Source: Angiostrongylus vasorum (taxonomy: Eukaryota; Nematoda; Chromadorea; Rhabditida; Metastrongylidae). From it: a stretch of DNA of 64,000 nucleotides. Shown here one piece after another: positions 34,080-45,419 of this stretch. Numbering within the stretch: position 1 is the stretch's first letter; each line of letters begins with the position of its first letter. The position numbers and the translations under genes are program-made. Location: NCBI GenBank assembly GCA_018806985.1, contig JADANN010000464.1, positions 715,501 to 779,500 of the forward strand. The letters are read 5' to 3'. The notes below the pieces were generated by a model that saw nothing but the letters and a program-made list of their open reading frames with translations, was not told the origin of the DNA and did not search any database.

Positions 34080-34490
34080 ATATCATTACGTCTTAACTTT
34101 TATTTACTGCCTATTCTTTTTTTCATGCCACGGCACTACGTGAATTACAGCCATAGGAATGCTGAGATATGTGCAAAACTCGGAACGTCAGGAAGGTTTC
34201 GAACCTGCGATTACTCTTACCGATGGCTCATGTGCTATCTACTACACCAAACGATGGCCTTATTTTACGTTTTTCACAGTCGTATTTTTTATTTAATCAC
34301 TCTCGTCAATAAGTGATTGCTGATAGTGTAGTTAAAATCAATAAATTGCCTGAAAGAAAGGCAAAGTAACGACATTGGTTGATGTGGTGGGGAGCACTTG
34401 AACCCTCGGTAAGGGTAATCCTTGGTTCGAAGCCCTCTCGAAGTTCCGTGTTTTGCTCACATCTCGGCATCCTTGCAATTGATATCATTG
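34080..34490. repeat. FB fold-back element, copy 7 (two arms, tRNA-like)
   Basis: The left arm (34,090-34,280) and right arm (34,320-34,480) are inverted. The right arm has the clearest tRNA resemblance: a box-A-like 'gtggtggggagcacttgaa', an anticodon-arm-like hairpin accct/agggt around 34,411-34,426, and the box-B-like 'ggttcgaagcc'. No acceptor stem closes, so it is a tRNA-derived repeat, not a tRNA gene. Confidence 0.75.
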
Positions 34491-34494
34491 TTAA

Positions 34495-35395
34495 TATCGT
34501 CTTTATCACCTTCTTTTTTGCTATATGGAGAAAATTCTCCAAAAACCAACATTTTTGATTCAAAAACCTTCGAAGTTTCCCCTATCGTAAATGAATTTCC
34601 AACAATTTCTCTACTCATATGACTCTGCTGTGTGCGCCATAAAAGCAGTCTTTTTCGTCTCAGCAAATTGCTCTTTGGTGGGTCGCCGTTCGATAATTTT
34701 CATCGAGTATCTCGTTTAACTATTCTGATTCTTATTTGCTAGTAGTCTTGTAGAAAAGGCTTCTATAGGAATACAGGTTCTATGTGTGTAGTTATCAAAG
34801 GACAAGATTCTAGACGAAACAGAATTGCCGGAAGTGATTTGCCGTCAACCATAGCGATTATTTCGGCCTGGACATTGATGTAGAAAATATGTCGTTCAGA
34901 AGTTGTTTCTCAGAATTGGCTTTCGTACTCCTATATAGAGCAATTTTCATAGTCCGCCAGAAATTTCAGCAGCACAGTCGTCTTTCCTTTTAGATGGTAA
35001 AAATTTTTTTCACTCAAGTCGCTAAAGGACACTGTTGCTGATGTATTTATTGAGTGCATGTTTAAGCTTAGAACTAAGCATCCACTATTACAAGAGTCAG
35101 TCGATCTATTGGTTTTCTGGCACTGGTTTTTCGCTACAGAATTCGTTGGTGGGCAAAGTAGTTTTTGACTAGTCTGGAAGTTTTTTCTAGCATTTTTGCC
35201 AAGGATTTACTACTTGTGTTGAGGGAAACTTGATGTTCTGGCCCAGAAAACGTAAAATTTGTCTCTGAATGTTAAATACGACACAGTTTTCTACATTTTA
35301 GATTATTGCCTTTTGAACGTCAAGAGAAATATATTGTTCCCATTAATTATTTCTGGTTTCGAGTTTCGCTATTTCAAACATATAACTCTAATGTT
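34495..35395. other. No supported feature
   Basis: AT-rich sequence without a recognisable gene or repeat. Confidence 0.35.
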
Positions 35396-35397
35396 AG

Positions 35398-35685
35398 GAG
35401 CGGGTGTAGTAGCGCAGTAAACGGAGGCGCTCTGCAATACACATGGGATTGATCTCTGCGCCTCACCAAGCCTTCCATCCCTCCGGGTTCGGTAAATTGG
35501 TACTAGACTTGTCTAGGAGGCTAGTAGCATTGGCTATATACATGGCACGCCATCGCGAGTTACTGTAATGGTCAGGTATGCATTCAGTCACCTCCAACGG
35601 TGCTTAATGAACTCGAAGGCATGGCGCATCCCTTAGGGCATTGGTCAACGCCGAGAGGTTTATCTTTTTATCCTTTTAACTCCAA
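35398..35685 (+). repeat. SINE-A copy, full length
   Basis: Head 'gtgtagtagcgcagtaaacg', box-B-like 'gggattgatctctgcg', body 'attggtactagacttgtcta', 3' part 'gcgcatcccttagggcattg' and tail 'tttatctttttatccttttaa'-like. It is one of three SINE-A copies in 1.2 kb. Confidence 0.75.
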
Positions 35686-35867
35686 TGTTTGAGTGGTGGT
35701 GTCGTTAAGATAAACACGTCTTACCTTTTCGAACACTTATGTTCTCAGATGTTCATTTAAGGATTTGTGGACACAATGAAGTGTAGTAAAAAACTGCATT
35801 GCGTCCAAGGCGAACAGCTGAAATATTGTTTTACTTAGTAAATGTAATAATTTGCGCGAAAAAAAGG

Positions 35868-36160
35868 TAAAGGATGAAGCTTCTAGCGTTGATGAATCCC
35901 TAGGGGTGGGCCATTTATTTGACTTCATTAAGCGTCGCAGCGGTGATTGAACGCAAATCTGGTCTATGGAATGATCCGCGGTGGCCTACCATTTTATCTC
36001 GTCAGTAGTGCCATCCTACCGTAAATGTCTGCCAGCAGTTTGCTGATCACGGAGAGATGGAAAGCTTGGTGAGCCTGGATCACAGGATCGAACCAGCGAT
36101 CCATCTAGGGTGGATTGGCAAGGACATCCAACTAATGCGCTATGACGGTGTGCGATAATT
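35868..36160 (-). repeat. SINE-A copy
   Basis: Tail 'aaaggtaaaggatgaagctt' at the low end, 'catcctaccgtaaatgtctg' in the body, head 'ccaactaatgcgctatgacg' at the high end. It is inverted relative to its neighbours at 35,398 and 36,305. Confidence 0.65.
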
Positions 36161-36304
36161 GCCATAACGTTTTCTATATTATTCGCAACGAATTTCTTCC
36201 TGTACCAAATAATAATCTAGTAATAGGAAGAAAGGTTTATCATCTTAAGTGTGATATGTAACTAAAAGGATTCAATTTTTTTACTTATAGTATTTTCGTG
36301 CAGT

Positions 36305-36575
36305 AGGTGTTGGTGAGCGGATTCCAAGACTAGGATGTCCTGAGGTACACATATAACCCTTGGTTCAATCATGCGTCATGCGAAATCTCTAATTTCCCAG
36401 TGTTGGCAGATTGGTACCAAACTTATCTGTGAGGTTGGAAAGCACTGACTTGGTATATTGGCCTATATCCTGCAAATCATTCAGTCATCATTACGGCGTT
36501 ACGAATAGAGTCGAAGGCATGGGGGCATCCCTAAGGAATGGACTAACGTTGAAATCTTATGCTTTAACCCTTTAT
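36305..36575 (+). repeat. SINE-A copy, diverged
   Basis: 'ggcagattggtaccaaactt' in the body, 'gactaacgttgaaatcttat' and 'tttaaccctttataag' at the tail. The head is blurred. Confidence 0.6.
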
Positions 36576-37189
36576 AAGCTGTAGAACTAGCAAGCTGAAG
36601 ATCGTAATTGCATCCGAGTGCGTTCGATCAGTTCTTTGTTGATAATGTCAATATTTTATGAAGTTGTACGAAAGTCTTACCAAGTTAACAAAACTCGCCC
36701 AAGCTCCCAATGGCTCGTTGCTGTTAAGTTGGATTGGCTTCTCTTCTAGACATATTCATGCATAAATGCGTAAATCTGCCTCTGCGCATGGAACGCACTA
36801 CTTGTCGATTTGTCCAGAAGTTAACCATTAAGTAATTGACAAGTACGCTGTAGGGAAACCTTCGACAACTTAGCTCATTATCTATCTCGAAGGAGACTAA
36901 CCAACTAACCGTGAATTGTTAGTCCAGTCCTACATGAGAGCTCGAAGCGCTTTTCTTGGTTATCCCCTCACTAGTCTCTTTGGTAAAGTATAAAGTGCCG
37001 TGGAAAACTCTGCTATTCCTGTTGTCCGAACGTTTGTAGTCGATTGGGTAGACGAGGCGCATGAGAAGGGCGAATAGAGGATTTGCTGGTGCTCTCTCGA
37101 ACATTCAGGGATTGCAGATGATGCAAATGACAAATGCGTCGCTTTCTTTTTCCGCAATCGCGAGGTTGTTATACAGCATACGGTTACCT

Positions 37190-37425
37190 CAGTACAAAAA
37201 AACAGATACAACACGGCAGTAGGTGACGTTTCGGCAGTAATTGAATAACACTATACCATTCCAGGCTCTGAAAAGGCGATACTGTCGAGAAGTCACCTCC
37301 TGCTGTGTTGTATGTGTTTTTTGTGCGGAAATAAAAGTGTGATGTAAAACAACCTCGCGATTGCTGAAAAAGAAAACGACGCATTTATAATCCGATACCG
37401 AGGTCAATAGAAAGTCGATCTTGAG
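37190..37425. mobile_element. Penelope-terminal fragment pair (small fold-back)
   Basis: An inverted motif 'ggtgacgtttcggcagtaat' at 37,221-37,240 and a forward hammerhead-like remnant at 37,264-37,297 (GGCT, CTGAAAA, GGC-loop-GTC, GAGAA, GTC, ACC) flank a short spacer. Positions 37,380-37,425 carry the end motif 'accgaggtcaatagaaagtc'. All parts are decayed. Confidence 0.55.
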
Positions 37426-37547
37426 AACAAATGACGTGGACGATTAATGGCAGATGTTAGTGAGAGGAGACAGAAAAGGAGAACGACACATTATTATTGT
37501 TATGGTTAATATTATTATTGCATGACCTGAGATCATATGTATCACTC

Positions 37548-37887
37548 TGTGCGGATCCCAGCATTTCTCGTATTTAATTCGTTTCCTCGCATCCATCATT
37601 CATGAAGGTCTTCGAACTTTTTTCGCGTGTGAATTCAGGCGCTCGTCAAGGATTCTCCTTTCGTCACTAATATCCTCGAATTCTGGTCGTGTCGGTTCTC
37701 CGTCGAGTCCTGGGAGAGCAGTGCTACGTAGATTGGATGGAGTAAGCATGTTTCAGAGTAATCTAGCACCAATTTCCCGAACTCGGAGGGATAAGATACT
37801 TGATGGGCTGGAGCAGGGTCGAACCAAATCTTGGGAAAGTTGGGCTGCTCATGTAGTGAACGGGACTACTAGCACTGCGCCATCCGC

Positions 37888-37891
<4 letters not shown>
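37548..37891 (-). repeat. SINE-C copy
   Basis: The tail 'tgcggatcccagcatttctc' is at the low end, then 'ttcgtttcctcgcatccatc', 'tctagcaccaatttcccgaa' and the head 'agcactgcgccatccgctca' at the high end. The (TA)n tract starts directly at the head. Confidence 0.7.

Positions 37892-37977
<86 letters not shown>
37892..37977. repeat. (TA)43 microsatellite
   Basis: An uninterrupted TA dinucleotide tract of 86 bp, directly abutting the 5' end of a SINE-C copy. The Tyr-Ile frame through it is an artefact. Confidence 0.98.
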
Positions 37978-37980
<3 letters not shown>

Positions 37981-38237
37981 AGCAGGAGACAGGCAGAGGT
38001 AGAGATAAGGACTGTCACTATTACACATTAAGGAAGTACGCACAGTAGTTGCCAAAGATGTTCTGTCATTCCGTCAACGAACGATGCGTGACGTCGACTG
38101 GCATCCAACCAAAACTCATTGCTTTCTTCCATTGTCTGTTTAGAGAAATGAGACCATGCTACAGTACACATTTATTCATTATTCTGTGGAGAGAAATTGT
38201 CTTACAGGTCTAAGCTTCTTCATAGTTTATAGAACTC

Positions 38238-38350
38238 TTTGAATCCCAATCACAACGATGCTAAGATACTCGCAAAACTTGGACCCCGGGTCAGATCAAA
38301 CTACGCTTTCCCTTTCCGAGGGCTCACGCATTACACACTGCAGCACTATT
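38238..38350 (+). repeat. FB element fragment (copy 8)
   Basis: 'caacgatgctaagatactcg' and 'gctttccctttccgagggct', then 'cacgcattacacactgcagc', match part of one FB arm. The rest is absent. Confidence 0.55.
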
Positions 38351-38499
38351 TGAATTCTTACAAAGGAAATGAAAATCTGCACGGAGTTTTTGAGATTTTT
38401 CCTGCTTCAGATTTCATCTAAATCTTGGGATCATATCCACCCAAATTTGGGGGTATTTCGGACTGCATGACCTTAATAGAAGTCGGGATTTTCATTGTA

Positions 38500-38790
38500 A
38501 AGAACGAGCATCCCAGTGCATATGGTATCCTTTATGAATCTGTGGTCGCTGGTTCGATCTTACCCGTCAAGCCGATCAAGCCCTCGTTTATCCACGGAGT
38601 CGTGAAAATTGGTGCAGACTTGTCTGGGACGACGAAAAACATTAGTACGACATATCAGCATGAAGCCAGATGTCGTTGTATAGGTCAAGCATGCATTCAA
38701 CTACTTCTGGGATGCTGCAAATGGAGACGAATGCATAGCCATACCCAAGAAATCGATCAACATTGGATGCTTTATGCTTTATCAGTTGTG
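38500..38790 (+). repeat. SINE-A-like copy, diverged
   Basis: The phrase order 'tcccagtgcatatgg', 'gtggtcgctggttcgatctt' (box-B-like), 'gtgaaaattggtgcagactt', 'gcatgcattcaactacttct' and 'cgatcaacattggatgcttt' follows SINE-A. It forms the first half of the longest open frame in the window (227 codons, 38,425-39,108), which is therefore not a gene. Confidence 0.6.
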
Positions 38791-39420
38791 TACAGTGGAT
38801 GTTTATACGAGAGTTTTGGTGGTTTATTTTCAGCGATTTTCCGAAGTAATGCTAAGAATGTAATAAATGCAGTTAACGAACTACTTTATCAACACATTCT
38901 CTTTGTTCTGGTAGCAAAAACAAAAAATTTTAGTGACAAGTTTGCAACCACTCTTATAGCAGTGCATTTTATCCAGCTTTGTCAAGACCACCACTTCGTA
39001 CACTGTAATGTGGATGAGTTGTCTTTGCTTGAGAAGAGCTTCCCGATTTTTACGTGGCCCTTGTATTTCACTCATACAACATCGCTTTTAATGAAAAGTT
39101 TAGGCTGAAGAGAAACTGACCAGAATTACGAAAGCATTGTTATTCTGAGTCAACGGAATCCCTGACGGAAACCTTTCGAAATTTTGAAATCAATGCAATT
39201 CCTTTGCACTGTGTGCCATGAGATACCGACTACTACAGCATGCATTGCCCAACAAAAAGCAGATCATGTCGGATGGGTAGTTGATCAAAATTCGTCCCAA
39301 AAGGCCACCTCTGAGTGTGGAAACTTTATTAGAGCGGTGCTCCCTCAACTAGATTCGACTCGATGCGACAACGAGCATCCACATCGCGATAACAGGTGTG
39401 GATCATCGTCGGATCAATTA

Positions 39421-39458
39421 AGCTATGAAGAAAGACGAGGACGCGGAAACGTTAGCCG
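39421..39458 (+). ncRNA. Hammerhead-like motif, decayed
   Basis: AGCT, ATGAAGA, AAGACGAGGACGCG, GAAAC, GTT, AGCC. The first core base is changed and stem II is not clear, but stem I strands AGCT/AGCC and the GAAAC-GTT arrangement persist. Sequence downstream to 39,545 ends with the Penelope-type 'gaaagttggttttcgaag'. Confidence 0.4.
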
Positions 39459-39723
39459 AATAGAAGTGTTTTATACTAGCCTCGTGTCAGCTCAATCATC
39501 TAAAAAAACGCTCGTTATTCTTACCGAGGTTTAAAGAAAGTTGGTTTTCGAAGAATGCACTTCCCTTCGTTTTTTGTATTTTCTTGGAAAATTTTATAGA
39601 TAGCATGGATCTGCTTAGTCGTACACTCTTTCATGATTTGCCTTCACGTTTTATACCGACACCATCAAATTTTCGAATATTTTGCAGAAAGGGTAGTTTT
39701 TTCGTTTTAGTCGTAAGGTCCTT

Positions 39724-40115
39724 CCAATGGTTTACCGCCTCATCGTGGTTGGGAGGTGTTCCTGGGTGTTAGGCTACGATGTACAATGAGGGATTCATCC
39801 TCACAGCAGCGGATCCCAAGCTGAGAAGGAGTTTGGCCCTTCCAACAGGAAGCCAAGCTAAGTGCAAACCAATACTAAGATCCACCACCGTCCTGGTTTC
39901 AAACGAGTCGCATGGTGGCAAATCTCCCTCTTATCCACATGGGCCGCGACCGCTTGTGGTGATGACGATCTGGAGCAGACTTGGCCACGTTGACCTCGGG
40001 TCTCCAGCGAAATCCAGTGGCTAAACCAGCAAAGCTCCGAGGAGCGGATATTATGCTGGTGCCCAAACAGCCAGTGAGAACGGGTCGTCCGAGTAGCCAA
40101 CTAAGTTAGTCGTTA
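39724..40115 (+). repeat. SINE-B copy, full length
   Basis: From 'ccaatggtttaccgcctcat' to about 40,115 ('gtcgtccgagtagccaacta'). It matches 32,158-32,550 throughout with scattered changes. The (taag) tail is partly lost. Confidence 0.8.
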
Positions 40116-40514
40116 GGTAACAGGCCGTCACCATTCTTCAACTTAATAGAGGTCTTTCATCATCCCTTCATTAGCTTCTTTCTGTATGCTTATGTTTCCT
40201 GGCCTGCATAAATAGCTTATTCTGATCTTGCTAGGTGAGTAATCCTGTTAAGTAACTAGCTCTGGTTACGTATAACAAGTCGACAACGAAGGACATCTCT
40301 TTGGAACTCATGATGACTAAATGCTAAGGGAGTTATAAAGATTATCAGTATTTTGATTCAAATAGTATTTTGAATAAGCATGACGTCTGATTTGATCATC
40401 TGCTTTTCATCTCATATAAATTCCTAAAAATATTAGCAAAGCACTTTACTACACGACATTTTTTGGTAATCATTATTGCTGTCGTGTTTAAGCTTTAGTT
40501 ATCTGTATGCTTAA

Positions 40515-40795
40515 AAAAGGATAAAGCTCTCGGCGTTGATCTATCCCTGAGGGATGCGCCATGCATTCGACTTCATTAAGTATCGTTTAGAGGTGATTGA
40601 GTGCAAATGTGGCCTTTACAATGACTCGCCTACCGATGTATCGAGCCACTGTTGCTATCCTCCCAGACAAGTCTGGTACCAATTTGCCGACCCCGGAAGG
40701 ATGGAAGGCTTGGTGGGCCATGGGCGCTGGGATAGATTCCACGTGTGTGTTGCAGGGTGCCTCCGACCACTGCCCCACACGCGCCCTATCAGTAT
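40515..40795 (-). repeat. SINE-A copy, full length
   Basis: 'aaaggataaagctctcggcg' at the low (3') end, 'agacaagtctggtaccaatt' in the body, and the head 'ccactgccccacacgcgccc' at the high end. Well preserved. Confidence 0.8.
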
Positions 40796-41069
40796 GGTTA
40801 GGGGGAATAGCTTCTGCTTTGTTCGAATCTTTCCTGAGTCCAATCAAGGTTGCTTTGCCTAAGATTTCTTGTCATCTCTTCTGCACTCTTTTTTTTCATC
40901 TTGAACCTCTGAGAACATTCTTTGAGGTAAGGTACATATTTTGGCCTGGAAAATTGTAGGTTTGAGAAATATTTATTGCCGTGTCGAGTTTTCTTTTTGA
41001 GATATCCGACTTTTTGCGTGTCGCCTCCATTCGTTGTATCACATTAGTGATTAAATGCCTAAATGACTT

Positions 41070-41260
41070 ATACAGTGACTTGAGTTAGCATGCTGGCATG
41101 TCAAGTCAGTGCTCTTCTTTCGTGACGGAAAAGTCTGATTTTAATTTCTCGAGCCTTACGAGATGAGAATCTTGGTTAGCCCATGATGTAGCATCGAACA
41201 ACTACTGTGTGTGTATGGCAGAGCACCTCGAACCAGTGCGTTGCACCCACTCTTTCTAGA
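41070..41260 (-). repeat. SINE-A copy, 5' half, diverged
   Basis: 'catgtcaagtcagtgctctt', then 'gatgtagcatcgaacaacta' and the head 'aaccagtgcgttgcacccac'. The 3' half is missing. Confidence 0.5.
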
Positions 41261-41264
41261 ATGA

Positions 41265-42340
41265 CTGCGGTAAGAATCCTTGATAGCATTCCTTCCGTTG
41301 TTGTCTTTCCAAAAGACAAATACTCCAAGTGTTGACCGGTATGATTTTTCTCACGCTCTTCCATTCCGTCTTTTTTTCCCATTCACAGCCTCAGATATCA
41401 ATCGTTTCAGTGGTAATACAAGTATAGAAAGAATATGCTATCTTCTACCGAAACAAGACAAGAAAAAGAAGGATGTCGCATGAGTGATATTTCTGTAATA
41501 TAATGTTCTCTCAGCAACAGGTCAAAATCAGTAACTACTTAACGTAAAAAAAATCAAGTGAAGTTATAGATTCTGTTTAAAACCTCAAAAACTTTGTCTC
41601 TTGTTTCTTCTACTTAACATATGAAGAAGTTACAGTTAAAAAGTCTTAAAATCATGCACAGACATTGTAATAGCGTGTTATTACTAACAGTGAAGAACCA
41701 CTTATTCGGAATTTTCCGTCGGCTCCTCCATTGTTTCAGGCTTTTTTGTCACATTTCTTCAAGGGTTTCTTGTCTTTGCCTTTAAAACATCTCTTGAGAA
41801 CCTCTTTGAGTATCATGGTGACTTTACCGTCTTCCTTTAATGGTTTTACGCCATCGTAGAAACGCAAACAGGTTCTCCTAGGTATCGCACTGCGATCCCT
41901 CACAGTGGGATCCACTTCTGACAGAATGATTTAAGCTATAAAGATATTCGACACCACTTTCTTATAGCTTAGGAATTTAAATGCAAATTTGGAGGAGATT
42001 TGAGGATTTATGAAAGAAGACTTTACTCGTCCAATTTGATTGACTAGGTCAGTAGATCCACACTACAGCTTATAAGGACACCTGTTACTAAAGTATTGTT
42101 ATATGGGCTTTTCCATAGAAGAATAAAGGGTTTGGCGTTATTCAGCTTCTTTGGGAAGTGTCATGCATTAGGTTTCATTCGTAATATGGTAGGGATGATT
42201 GGATGTATATTTGGGATAATCCGTATGCAAATTTTTTTCATACATTTCTGCTCATGTTTAGGGACTTAATATCGAGAAATTTCTTTGAAGAATTCTGAAT
42301 CCTGGATATTTCAGAATTTTGCAATGACTAAAGAAGTCCT
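41265..42340. other. No supported gene
   Basis: No recognisable exon. About 42,120-42,230 is faintly SINE-A-like ('ggtagggatgattggatgta') but too decayed to call. Confidence 0.35.
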
Positions 42341-42344
42341 ACCG

Positions 42345-42510
42345 ATGAATAAAATCAATACAACCACAATGATGCTGAGAAATTTGCAAAAGTTGGACCT
42401 AAAACCAGTTTCGAACCCTTTACAGGAGCAGTGTTACCCACTGCCTCACTGAGACTTTTATCCTAACGGTGCTATCAGCAATCACTCGTCAACGGGAATG
42501 CGCTAGTTGG
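42345..42510 (+). repeat. FB element, single arm (copy 9)
   Basis: 'atgatgctgagaaatttgca' and 'cagtttcgaaccctttacag', then 'ggtgctatcagcaatcactc'. A single arm. Confidence 0.6.
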
Positions 42511-42514
42511 CCAG

Positions 42515-43185
42515 TGGATTAGGGAGTTGGTCGGATTTGTCTTTTGTTCGACAACTGTACGTGGAATGCTCGACTTTATATGAATTCGCCACGCGAGACT
42601 TTTTTCCCGTAACTGCAATGGACAACCTCGAGTTTGAGTTATAACAGTTTATAGCAATAACAACTGTACAGTAATAATGTGTAATATGTGACGATGTGTG
42701 GTTAGCTGCACATATGCGAGCGAGATTGAAATGAGAACAAGTGATACAACTGGAGGAAGCTAGGCGGACACTAGAGTTGGAGCACTGAGGAACTGAGGGA
42801 CTAGAAGAAGACCGGACGAACGCTGCGAACACTTGAAGCGAATGTGATGGGCTCCCTGTATTACTTCTGTAGTGGGTGGAGCTTTGCCAGAGGGGACTAA
42901 AGACAGCGCCTAGAGAGAGGTTCTATAGGTTTTTCTACTAGCACAATCTGATAGGGCTATATGTGAAAGGGAGCAGGTGCTTTTTCGGAAACTTCTTTGG
43001 GACAGCAGATGCTGGAAAGTACATTCAGCTGACTGTTGCTGATTCCCTTTCCAGCTACCTGCATGAAATGGTCGTTGAGAGACAATTTTCAGAATATGCA
43101 AGAATAGATGTATGACGATTACAAGTAAAACAGTTATTGTAGAAGGCATAAGGTAATATAGAAATAGGAACTATTTAAGGAATAG
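42515..43185. other. No supported feature
   Basis: No gene or repeat family is recognised. Open minus frames (42,503-42,832; 42,910-43,149) lack domain features. Confidence 0.35.
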
Positions 43186-43189
43186 TTAC

Positions 43190-43320
43190 TATAGGGACCC
43201 TCGGAAAGAGTAATCGCACGCTCGAATCTGCCCTTAGTCTTGCTAATATCTCAGCATCATTGTGGTTGTAGTTTACATATTGCAGTGCCGTTAAAAAATT
43301 AATAGGCAGTAAATGAAAAA
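43190..43320 (-). repeat. FB element, partial arm (copy 10)
   Basis: 'gggaccctcggaaagagtaa', 'ctaatatctcagcatcattg' and 'aataggcagtaaatg': the outer half of an arm in inverted orientation. Confidence 0.6.
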
Positions 43321-43339
43321 GTTGAACATTGTAGAATCA

Positions 43340-43560
43340 GTGTCGTTCTCTTTTTCAGCAGTCGCTAGGTTGTTATTCAGTAGACGTTTACTTCCATACA
43401 CATAGAACTCATACAACACAACGGTAGCTGACGTTTCGGCAGTATCATCTTCTTCAGAGCCTTTTTTTTAGCTGCCTTCCACCAAGGAAGAACAGCCGCT
43501 TAGAGGCGCATATGGTTGATGACTCCGAGTCCAATGCCGAGGTTAATAGAAAGTCAATTT
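43340..43560. mobile_element. Penelope-terminal fragment with hammerhead-like motif
   Basis: It shares 'cagcagtcgctaggttgtta', 'tacaacacaacggtagctga' and the end motif 'ccaatgccgaggttaataga' with the termini seen at 4,800-4,920 and 37,190-37,425. It is non-coding. Confidence 0.6.
43426..43461 (-). ncRNA. Hammerhead-like motif
   Basis: On minus: GGCT, exact CTGAAGA core, A, GAT-loop-GCC (stem II disrupted), GAAAC, GTC, AGCT. Core bases are intact and stem I keeps about three pairs plus a wobble, but stem II is poor. Confidence 0.5.
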
Positions 43561-43589
43561 TGGGAACTGTAAAATCAGTGTTTTTATTC

Positions 43590-43720
43590 TCCTAGACAAA
43601 TCTGGTATGAATTTGTGGACGCCGAAGAGGTGAGTTTTTTGCTTGGGCTAGGATGTGGGTTCGAAACGGGGCTCACTTGTGTATTTCGCTTGTTGGCCTT
43701 TGTCCATATGGGTTAATGCC
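43590..43720 (-). repeat. SINE-A fragment
   Basis: 'tagacaaatctggtatgaat', then 'ggatgtgggttcgaaacggg' near the head side. Short and diverged. Confidence 0.45.
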
Positions 43721-43724
43721 TTCT

Positions 43725-45415
43725 CAAAAGTTTCTGCTTCCTAAAATCTTCTAGATTTTCCTTCTATATCACATGTCAAAACTCCCCTTTCTTGAAATTT
43801 TGCCTCTTAATAGAACGTAGCCGTTTTCAAATGTCTCAAAAATGTTCATCTTTTTTGGCAAACGTGCACTTTCTCACAATTGCTTACGTCAGTCGGAGTT
43901 TTATCGTCCGATTTCTCTTTTTTATGGATTATTTCGGATTTTTCTGGTATGTCGTCGCGGCAAAATTTTCATAATTCTCTTCCGAAACAAATGTGATGCA
44001 GATTTTTTGGAATGCTCGTCATATGGAGGCGAACTTCATTTCGCCATTCACAACCGTATGTGTCTCATCCGAAGAGGTGGAGTGCTGGTTCTTCTATCTA
44101 ACTCTATTAAAAGACTTCCTCCTTCTTTTGTAACTGCGTACCTAAAAAACATCGTTTGAATTTTGTTTTTCTAACAAAACTGGTTCAATACATGTCGTTA
44201 TCATATTACGATTTGTAAGGTCACGAGTTGTTAGGTCTCATTATGGCGAACCGCTGCGCTAATGTTTTAGAAAGGACCAACGACCATTTTCGCCCCCATC
44301 GGTGCTTTAAGAGAGTGCTCTACTCGTACTCTATTATTGTGATTAATATTTTTTATTATTGATGCACTCATTGATCTCCTCGTCGTGACTTGGAAATGTT
44401 CTTGGGTATTGAACTGGAATCTAGAACAAGGTGCTCACATCCCTAGCAAGGTCACCCATGCTAAGGAGTTCAGCATTTCCATGGACAGTTCAGACCCATT
44501 TAAAACCCCTTTCAGAAACCTCAATGTGGTTACATTCTTATTAGCAACAGTTAAAAAAAGCTAGCGATGCCGGAAGTTTAGAGGTTTTATTATCTTTCAA
44601 ACAAGAGGTACTCACCTTCCAGCTGTAGTGTGCTTCCACGTCGCATCCAGATTTTCTGTGTTAGCTTGTTGAATTTCTTGATGATTAGGGAGGAATTTAT
44701 TTGGGTATACTAATTTTCGCCATCATTGCTTTTTTCTACTAGTGGGTGTTTTATATTCCAAAAAATATTTTTGTCACGGGTTTCGGGAAATTTTTTGCGA
44801 TGAAACCCCACTTGACCGTAATAAAACCAGTTTATAGTAAATCTAACGGCACTTTCGCATTCCGCTAAGCTTTCTCATTCACCATGCAGACCAATTGCTT
44901 TTCTTAAATCCTTCTCTACCATTCCTTTCTTCCCTCCCTAATTGCTGCAAGTAATGGGGCGTGACGGAGCAAAAGCGATGGTGGTGAGTCGGATGACGAC
45001 GACAACACAATGAAATGACTCGAACTATGTCCGGCACTATTTTTGTTATGACATTTGTATGCTATTACTGTTATCTTCACTTTTGCCTATCTGCTTTGTT
45101 CCATTAAATTACGACTGCATCTAGAAAGATCTCGTATTTCATCCCGTAATCAGCAATTCGGAAAGGAGAATATTTCCCAGGCCAAGGAGATTTTTTCAGA
45201 AATTTTAAACGAAATAAGTTGCTCTTTTGAAATAATGTTGTTGTTGTTGTCATTGTCACGGACTGGTTGTTCTGGATTTACTCCTATCGATTTTTTATCA
45301 GTGATCTCAGCGTATGTTCTATTTTCGGCACGAAAACAGTAATCTGAGCGGCGTTCAGGTCTAAAATATTCCTACGTGACTAGGCAAATGTTTGTGATCA
45401 CAGTGACAGCGACTG
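43725..45415. other. No supported gene; SINE-B scrap
   Basis: About 44,383-44,490 resembles the 5' part of SINE-B ('cgtcgtgacttggaaatgtt', then 'cttgggtatt'). The frames at 43,792-44,159 and 45,055-45,342 show no recognisable domain. Confidence 0.35.
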
Positions 45416-45419
45416 CGAC

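Noticed and set aside
34376..34450. Possible tRNA gene
   Set aside because: Box-like segments and an anticodon-like hairpin exist but no closing acceptor stem, and the segment recurs as a repeat arm.
37892..37977. Tyr-Ile repeat protein
   Set aside because: It is only translation of a (TA)n microsatellite.
38425..39108. Longest open frame in the window (227 codons)
   Set aside because: Its first half is a diverged SINE-A copy and the second half has no domain, signal or splice context.
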